From positions 1-6,323 of the forward strand of contig JAIMZO010000098.1 of assembly GCA_020054965.1 (NCBI GenBank): a stretch of DNA of 6,323 nucleotides, given 5' to 3'. The position numbers were made by a program, and so were the translations under genes. This DNA is from Spirochaeta sp. (GTDB taxonomy: Bacteria; Spirochaetota; Spirochaetia; Sphaerochaetales; Sphaerochaetaceae). The notes beneath the pieces were generated by a model. It did not search any database, was not told the DNA's origin, and saw only the letters and a list, made by a program, of their open reading frames with translations. Positions 1-4,748 of the stretch are shown piece by piece. The first letter of the stretch is position 1, and every line of letters begins with the position of its first letter.

Positions 1-875
1 ACCGTGTTGAGAATCTTGCCAACACCACCACTGAAACTGGCGCCACCGATAATTACCGCTGCAATTGCATCAGTCTCATAGTCGGTACCAGCCAAGGGGT
101 ATGCTGCATTTACCCGACCAACAAGCAGAAGCCCTGCAAGAGCTGCAAAGAATCCACTCAAGGAGTAGACGATCAACAACACCCTGTGCACGTTGATCCC
201 ACTCAGTCGGCTTGCTTCAACATTCCCCCCTACAGCATAGATATGACGCCCGGTACTAGTGCGAGTCATGAAAATGAACATAATGCCGTATACCACTGCT
301 ACGAGGATGACACTGGCCGGAACGGGGCCCAGTGAGCCACTGCCAAAATACTGAATGGAAGGGGCAAACCCACTGATAGGCTGGGCGGCAGTAACAGCCA
401 GGGCGAAACCTCGCGCAATCATCTTCGTGCCCATGGTGGAGATGAAGGGGTGTGGCAGTCTCAGCTTGGTCAGCAGGAGACCGTTGAAGAATCCAATCAA
501 GGTACCCACGGCAAGGGCAAGCAGGATTGCCATCATGGGATTCATCTGCATGTTCACCCCAAAGATACCCAGCATCATGATGGAGAGAGCCAGGATTGAA
601 CCGATCGAAAGATCAATACCGGCTGTCAGTATGGCAAGGAACTCACCAACAGAGATGATTGCACTTACCGTTGCCTGGGAGAGGACGTTCGTGAGGTTTG
701 CCACGGTAAGAAAGCGAGGAGAAAGAATGCTTATAATTACACAGAGCACAATCAGGCTCAGCATAATACCGAGACTTCCCCGTTTCTTGCTCTTCTTCAC
801 TATCTCTACCACTTCACTCTGTGATGCTTCCAATACGTTTCCCTTCTGCAGTTCTTCCGATTGTTTCTTTTTCAT
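1..875 (-). CDS. Sugar/inositol ABC transporter permease, RbsC/AraH type (3' end missing)
   Basis: This is the inner-membrane permease of a CUT2-type ABC importer. From the ATG at 875 the frame stays open to the left edge (291 full codons plus two bases), so roughly 30-50 C-terminal residues are missing compared with usual family members of about 320-340. After a charged N-terminal tail (1-33), hydrophobic segments occur near residues 34-51, 68-86, 88-107, 114-136, 187-204 and 234-254. Family motifs are AGIDLSIGS at 85-93, GRHIYAVGGNVEASRLSG at 209-226 (the cytoplasmic loop that contacts the ATPase) and IIGGASFSGGVG at 275-286. The start codon overlaps the dehydrogenase stop (ATGA), and GGAAG at 888-884 lies 8 bases upstream, so translational coupling is likely. 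The family assignment is firm. Inositol as substrate is inferred from the divergent iolG-iolD, not from the protein itself; ribose or another sugar is possible. Confidence 0.93.
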   Translation of the reverse strand, partial: MKKKQSEELQKGNVLEASQSEVVEIVKKSKKRGSLGIMLSLIVLCVIISILSPRFLTVANLTNVLSQATVSAIISVGEFLAILTAGIDLSIGSILALSIMMLGIFGVNMQMNPMMAILLALAVGTLIGFFNGLLLTKLRLPHPFISTMGTKMIARGFALAVTAAQPISGFAPSIQYFGSGSLGPVPASVILVAVVYGIMFIFMTRTSTGRHIYAVGGNVEASRLSGINVHRVLLIVYSLSGFFAALAGLLLVGRVNAAYPLAGTDYETDAIAAVIIGGASFSGGVGKILNT

Positions 876-1894
876 GCTTCAGTCTTCCATTCATCTATCG
901 TTATTGGTTTATGCAATCTCATCGACTCGTTGGCAGCAAGCGCAATTTCCATGGCTTTTACCCCATCTACGACTCCTACCCGGGACACACCCTTGTTTGA
1001 GGCAACATCCTGTACAAACTGCCTCATTTCTTTCAGGTATGCACCCTCAAATCGTTCCAAGAATCCCTGTACCGACGCTTGGCATGTACCCTCGCCGTCA
1101 TGCACGGAAAGTCCTTGTTTCTGTACACCACCGATACTCAACGCTCCTTCACTGCAGACAATCTCAGTGCGGACATCGTATCCATATTGACTGTTGCGGC
1201 TCCCCTCAAGGGAGGCAACCTTGCCATTGGCAAACGTCAGGTCAATATTCACATGGTCAATATCGCCAATCTCACCAAGGTCGGGATACCGAAGTACCGC
1301 CCCACGAGCGTACACTTCTGTTACCTCAGTACCAAAGAACCAACGACAGAGGTCTATATCATGCACACACAGGTCCATAATCAAGCCCCCACTGGTCTTC
1401 GCGAATGCAATAGGGGGACATCCCGGATCCCGGCTTATGCATTGGATCGATATCGCCTCCCCAATCTTCCCGCCTGCTATCGTGTCCTTTGCTTTTACAT
1501 ACGCAGTGTCAAAGCGACGCATGAACCCAAGTTGTACGAAGGCTCGCTTCTCATTGGTGAGCTCGTCCAGAGATACAGCTTCCTTCCAGTCCAAAGAGAG
1601 TGGCTTTTCAAGGAAAGCGGGCTTACCAGATAGGATGGTATCCTTGAGCACCTGTCCATGACTGCTTGTGGAGGATGCGATCACCACTGCGTCAATATCA
1701 TCCCGTTCCAGGATATCCTGATACATACGGTACTGCTTAACCGCAGGATGGTCTTTGGAGAAGCGATCAAGAGACGATTGGCTGACATCACTGACCGCTA
1801 CAAGCTCTGCCTGGGGGATACCCCCAGCAAGGTTTGCTGCATGCTGATATCCCAGACGCCCCAATCCGATTACTGCACATCTAAGTTTTTCCAT
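872..1894 (-). CDS. Gfo/Idh/MocA-family dehydrogenase, IolG-like, inside the transporter operon
   Basis: This is a predicted cytoplasmic NAD(P)-dependent cyclitol or sugar dehydrogenase of 340 residues, normal length for the family. The N-terminal Rossmann fold has GLGRLG at 10-15. EKP at 96-98 supplies the catalytic lysine (K97), and D174 and H178 in MDLCVHDIDL complete the Lys-Asp-His triad known from IolG. RDP at 155-157 and the region 190-256 resemble the plus-strand IolG (31 of 67 identical by hand count). I start it at ATG 1894, not the in-frame GTG at 1903, because AGGAG at 1907-1903 is 8 bases before the ATG, whereas the GTG overlaps it. That AGGAG also overlaps the ATPase stop (TAG, 1908-1906), and the gene ends in a 4-base overlap with the permease, so it is an integral operon member. 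A role on scyllo- or D-chiro-inositol, a ketose or a glycoside is possible; the exact substrate cannot be read from the sequence. Confidence 0.92.
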   Translation of the reverse strand: MEKLRCAVIGLGRLGYQHAANLAGGIPQAELVAVSDVSQSSLDRFSKDHPAVKQYRMYQDILERDDIDAVVIASSTSSHGQVLKDTILSGKPAFLEKPLSLDWKEAVSLDELTNEKRAFVQLGFMRRFDTAYVKAKDTIAGGKIGEAISIQCISRDPGCPPIAFAKTSGGLIMDLCVHDIDLCRWFFGTEVTEVYARGAVLRYPDLGEIGDIDHVNIDLTFANGKVASLEGSRNSQYGYDVRTEIVCSEGALSIGGVQKQGLSVHDGEGTCQASVQGFLERFEGAYLKEMRQFVQDVASNKGVSRVGVVDGVKAMEIALAANESMRLHKPITIDEWKTEA

Positions 1895-1905
1895 CCATGC
1901 CACTC

Positions 1906-3408
1906 CTAAATGGGATACCCGCTCGCGGCGTACATTATTTTTTCGTTGCTGAACTCATCACGCTCAAGCTCTCCCATTATCTTTCCTTCGTGATATACGA
2001 TGATCCTGTCAGCCATGCCCATACACTCATCCATCTCGGAGCTGATCATTATCACTGCTTTTCCCTTGGAAACCAGATCATTAATCAAGTTGTAGACTTC
2101 AATTTTTGCCCCTACATCGATTCCCCTTGTTGGTTCATCAAATATGAAGACATCTGATTTGCTCAGGAGCCACTTGGCAAGAACCACCTTCTGCTGATTC
2201 CCCCCGCTCAACTGCCCGGCAAGGGTGGTGACATCGGGAACCTTGATCCTAAGACTCTTCACCATCTCCTTTGCGGTATCTTTCATCTTCAAGAGATCAA
2301 GGAATGGCTTCTTGGTCTTGAACTGCATCAAGTCCACCAAGGTGGTATTGAACTCCACGGTCTGCAAGAGGATCAAACCCTGTCCCTTGCGATCCTCGGT
2401 CAAAAAGGCAATCCCTTGCTTGATTGAATCCTGAGGATTTCTTATATGCACCTTTTTCCCATGGATGAACACCTCACCGGCGTCGATGGGATCGGCACCG
2501 GTAATCCCCCGGATACTCTCTGTACGGCCAGAGCCGACCAACCCCGATACACCAAGGATTTCTCCTGCATGGACTTTGAAGTTGATGTCTTCAAACTCCC
2601 CTGCCTTGGAGAGTCCCTTCACCTCCAACACAACATCGCCACGCTGTGTTTCTATCTTTGGATACTTGTTCTTGATATCACGACCAACCATCAGCTTGAT
2701 GATGTCATCCACCGTAACCTCATCAATTCGGCGGTTTGCCACCACTTCCCCATCACGCATGACAGTCAGGGAGTCACAGACAGACTTTACCTCATCCAAG
2801 CGGTGGGATATGAAGATGATGGTGACATGTTGTTGACGCAGTTTCTCAATAATCTTGAAGAGCTCCCCGGTCTCCTTTTCGCTCAAACTGGCAGTGGGTT
2901 CATCCATGATGATCAGCTTTGCCTTTGAGTTGACGGCCTTGCAAATCTCAACCATCTGCCTCCTGCCTACTCCAAGAAGACCAAGGGGTGTGTTTGGGTC
3001 GATATCCATTTCAAACTCAGCAAGGATCTTTCTTGCCTGCTCGACCTGGCTCTTCCTGTCGAGGAACTTGTTCCGCTTCTTCAACTCCCTGCCAAGAAAA
3101 ATATTCTCAGCAACAGTCATATAATTGACTTGGTTGAGCTCCTGATAGATGCAAGAGATACCCAGTTCCATTGCCTGGCGAGGGATCAAAGCTTGAAAGA
3201 CCTGTCCATCAAAGAAAATCTCACCGCCGTCTGGAGCATGAGCCCCTGCAAGAACCTTTATCAAGGTAGACTTGCCGGCACCGTTCTCACCAACCAACCC
3301 ATGCACTTCACCGCTGTCCACATGCATGGTAACTGCATTCAAGGCAAGTACCCCTGGATAGCGTTTGGTTATATTTCTCAGTTCCAATATATGCGTGGTT
3401 TCTTTCAC
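1906..3408 (-). CDS. Sugar-type ABC transporter ATPase with two nucleotide-binding domains (RbsA/MglA type)
   Basis: This 500-residue protein, usual for the family, powers a CUT2 importer from the cytoplasmic side. Domain 1 has Walker A GENGAGKST at 40-48, the Q-loop Gln at 89, a weak signature LGVGRRQM at 145-152, Walker B LIIMDEPTASL at 165-175 and the H-loop His at 202. Domain 2 has a Walker A with Arg for Lys (GLVGSGRTE, 289-297), signature LSGGNQQ at 400-406, Walker B FIFDEPTRGID at 421-431 and SSE at 456-458 where the H-loop His would be. The Arg and the missing His in domain 2 are normal for RbsA/MglA. The start is GTG at 3408, preceded by a strong Shine-Dalgarno-like run AAGGGGGGA with no competing in-frame ATG. 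It is the first gene of the minus-strand operon and ends 11 bases before the dehydrogenase ATG. Substrate is set by the binding protein and permease; inositol is inferred from context. Confidence 0.96.
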   Translation of the reverse strand: MKETTHILELRNITKRYPGVLALNAVTMHVDSGEVHGLVGENGAGKSTLIKVLAGAHAPDGGEIFFDGQVFQALIPRQAMELGISCIYQELNQVNYMTVAENIFLGRELKKRNKFLDRKSQVEQARKILAEFEMDIDPNTPLGLLGVGRRQMVEICKAVNSKAKLIIMDEPTASLSEKETGELFKIIEKLRQQHVTIIFISHRLDEVKSVCDSLTVMRDGEVVANRRIDEVTVDDIIKLMVGRDIKNKYPKIETQRGDVVLEVKGLSKAGEFEDINFKVHAGEILGVSGLVGSGRTESIRGITGADPIDAGEVFIHGKKVHIRNPQDSIKQGIAFLTEDRKGQGLILLQTVEFNTTLVDLMQFKTKKPFLDLLKMKDTAKEMVKSLRIKVPDVTTLAGQLSGGNQQKVVLAKWLLSKSDVFIFDEPTRGIDVGAKIEVYNLINDLVSKGKAVIMISSEMDECMGMADRIIVYHEGKIMGELERDEFSNEKIMYAASGYPI

Positions 3409-3483
3409 AGATCCCCCCTTCCAAGAGTTGCAAAGCGATGCATCCCTTTTCTCTCCGCAAGGAATTGGTACCTTTGCTTCAAA

Positions 3484-3501
3484 TTTGAAAACGTTACCAT
3501 A
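3484..3501. promoter_or_regulatory. LacI-family operator-like palindrome, transporter side
   Basis: TTTGAAAACGTTACCATA has dyad symmetry around a central CG (between 3492 and 3493), with 6 of 9 base pairs symmetric. The 14-base core at 3486-3499 matches 9 of the 10 fixed positions of the generic LacI/GalR pattern TGnAAnCGnTTnCA. It shares the half TTTG-A-AACGTT with the second site at 3635-3652. It would lie at or just after the predicted start of minus-strand transcription, a typical place for repression. The binding protein is not in the window. Confidence 0.6.
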
Positions 3502-3506
3502 AATCT

Positions 3507-3535
3507 ATGCTTACATCACTTTCATGATTTGTCAA
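3507..3535 (-). promoter_or_regulatory. Candidate sigma-70 promoter for the transporter operon
   Basis: Read on the minus strand, 3535-3530 is a perfect -35 hexamer TTGACA. Seventeen bases later the -10 position (3512-3507) reads AAGCAT, which matches only 3 of 6. Transcription would start near 3500, on or beside the operator-like palindrome at 3484-3501, leaving a leader of about 90 bases before the ATPase GTG. The good -35 and operator placement support it; the weak -10 leaves the exact start open. Confidence 0.4.
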
Positions 3536-3557
3536 ATACTTTTTCAATATATAGGAT
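3529..3557 (+). promoter_or_regulatory. Candidate upstream promoter for iolG-iolD
   Basis: TTGTCA (3529-3534, 5 of 6 to TTGACA), a 17-base spacer and TAGGAT (3552-3557, 4 of 6 to TATAAT) form a possible plus-strand promoter. Its -35 occupies almost the same bases as the minus-strand -35 because ATTTGTCAAAT (3527-3537) is itself palindromic. It would give a leader of about 130 bases. A closer candidate exists at 3592-3625, so only one may be real. Confidence 0.3.
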
Positions 3558-3591
3558 TTAAGTCCTGCAGTACGTGAATAAGCGATATCTT

Positions 3592-3625
3592 TTTACCTTT
3601 ACAAACTATGGGAATATGGTATACG
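3592..3625 (+). promoter_or_regulatory. Candidate proximal promoter for iolG-iolD
   Basis: Two overlapping pairings are possible. One is TTTACC (3592-3597), 17 bases, TATGGT (3615-3620); the other is TTTACA (3598-3603), 16 bases, TATACG (3620-3625). Each -10 matches 4 of 6. Either would start transcription at about 3627-3632, directly before the palindrome at 3635-3652, so a bound repressor would block initiation or clearance. Neither pairing is strong on its own. Confidence 0.35.
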
Positions 3626-3634
3626 CTATACGTA

Positions 3635-3652
3635 TTTGATAACGTTTTCAAA
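3635..3652. promoter_or_regulatory. LacI-family operator-like palindrome, iolG side
   Basis: TTTGATAACGTTTTCAAA is a near-perfect 18-base palindrome (8 of 9 pairs) centred on CG at 3643/3644. Its core at 3637-3650 matches 9 of 10 fixed positions of the LacI/GalR pattern TGnAAnCGnTTnCA. It lies 43 bases before the iolG ATG and just downstream of the proximal promoter candidate. It is the stronger of the two operator-like sites and probably binds the same regulator as 3484-3501. Confidence 0.68.
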
Positions 3653-3695
3653 ATCGTCTATTCCAGAGGATAGCCGAAAGGGAGAAGTAATAACC

Positions 3696-4730
3696 ATGAG
3701 TGAAGTCTTGAAAGTAGGTATTATCGGTGCCGGGCGTATTGGGAAATTACATGCAGAGAACATTACCAGACTGGTCCCCTCGGTCAAAGTGGTTGGCATC
3801 AGCGATGTCATGATGGATGAAAAGATGGAAACGTGGGTGCACTCATTGGGAATAGAGATTGCCACGAAGAATCCTTCCCAGTTGATCAATCATCCTGAAA
3901 TCGATGCGATTCTGGTATGCAGTTCGACCGCTACCCACGCAGACTTCACAATTGCCGCAGCGAAGGCCGGCAAGCATATCTTCTGTGAGAAGCCAATCGA
4001 CCTCTCGGTCCAGAAAGGGCTGGAGGCCATCAATGTGGCAAAGAACCACCAGGTCAAGCTACAGCTGGGATTCAATAGACGCTTCGACCACAACTTCCGC
4101 CATGTCCATGAACTGGCTTCCAGCGGAAAAGTCGGTGATATTCATATTGTGAAGATTACCAGCCGTGACCCGGCTCCCCCTGCTGCCTCCTATGTAGCAG
4201 CCTCCGGTGGCATCTTCCTGGATATGATGATCCATGACTTTGACATGGCACGCTACCAAGCAGGTAGTGAGATCACCAGTGTTTACGCTACCGGTGCAGT
4301 CCTTATTGACCCGGAAATTGGCAAAGCCGGAGATATAGACACAGCCATAGTCACGCTCACCTTTGCAAATGGGGCGATCGGGGTAATCGACAACTCCCGC
4401 CAAGCAGTCTATGGCTACGACCAGCGATTAGAGGTATTTGGGAGCAAAGGTTCAGCCCAGGCTGAGAATGACAGAGAGACCAATGTAACACTCTCGACCG
4501 TTGAGCAGGTGTCCATGGATAAGCCGCTCTACTTTTTCCTCGAACGGTATGAGGACGCATTCGTCGACGAGATCACCTCCTTTGCTGAGGCAATCCGCGA
4601 GGATAAGGATGTGGTTGTCAGTGGTGAGGATGGACTTGAGGACATGGTTGCTGCCCTTGCTGCTGGGAAGAGTCTAAAAGAAAAACGAGTGGTCACCATT
4701 GCAGAAATGAAACAGGAATTGGGACTGTAG
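3696..4730 (+). CDS. iolG: Inositol 2-dehydrogenase, IolG/IdhA type
   Basis: This predicted cytoplasmic enzyme oxidises myo-inositol with NAD+ to 2-keto-myo-inositol (scyllo-inosose), the first step of inositol catabolism. It has 344 residues, normal for the family. The Rossmann motif GAGRIG is at 11-16. The catalytic triad is K99 (in CEKP, 97-100), D176 and H180 (in GGIFLDMMIHDFDMAR, 171-186), and RDPAPP is at 157-162. The HDFDMAR segment resembles the rhizobial IdhA branch more than the Bacillus IolG branch, from memory of those proteins. I start it at ATG 3696, with GGGAG at 3680-3684 upstream. The frame is open further up to a TTG at 3636, but that lies inside the operator-like palindrome and precedes the conserved N-terminus by 20 unsupported residues. 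iolD follows after 18 bases, which supports the inositol assignment; other Gfo/Idh/MocA substrates cannot be excluded from sequence alone. Confidence 0.92.
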   Translation: MSEVLKVGIIGAGRIGKLHAENITRLVPSVKVVGISDVMMDEKMETWVHSLGIEIATKNPSQLINHPEIDAILVCSSTATHADFTIAAAKAGKHIFCEKPIDLSVQKGLEAINVAKNHQVKLQLGFNRRFDHNFRHVHELASSGKVGDIHIVKITSRDPAPPAASYVAASGGIFLDMMIHDFDMARYQAGSEITSVYATGAVLIDPEIGKAGDIDTAIVTLTFANGAIGVIDNSRQAVYGYDQRLEVFGSKGSAQAENDRETNVTLSTVEQVSMDKPLYFFLERYEDAFVDEITSFAEAIREDKDVVVSGEDGLEDMVAALAAGKSLKEKRVVTIAEMKQELGL

Positions 4731-4748
4731 AGAAAAGAAGGAGTAATT

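Noticed and set aside
355..1380. Long open frame on the plus strand (341 codons) across the permease and dehydrogenase region
   Set aside because: It is antisense to two well-supported genes, its translation has no recognisable domain and an unnatural composition rich in Ser, Arg and His, and it crosses their junction. It is a shadow frame.
2446..2928. Plus-strand open frame of 160 codons opposite the ABC ATPase
   Set aside because: It is antisense to the conserved Walker and linker regions of a clear ATPase, and no family is recognisable in it.
3658..3673. Small hairpin in the iolG leader (CTATTCC/GGATAG with an AGA loop)
   Set aside because: It has only six pairs with one bulge and a 3-base loop, and no poly-T follows. 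It is too weak to call a terminator or riboswitch.
3636..3695. 20-residue N-terminal extension of iolG starting at TTG 3636
   Set aside because: The TTG lies within the operator-like palindrome, has no Shine-Dalgarno, and would extend the protein before a normal Rossmann-fold start at ATG 3696.
3409..3695. Riboswitch, small RNA or attachment site in the intergenic region
   Set aside because: I found no extended stem set, terminator-like stem with T-run, or tRNA-like segment. The structure seen is better explained by promoters and short operator dyads.
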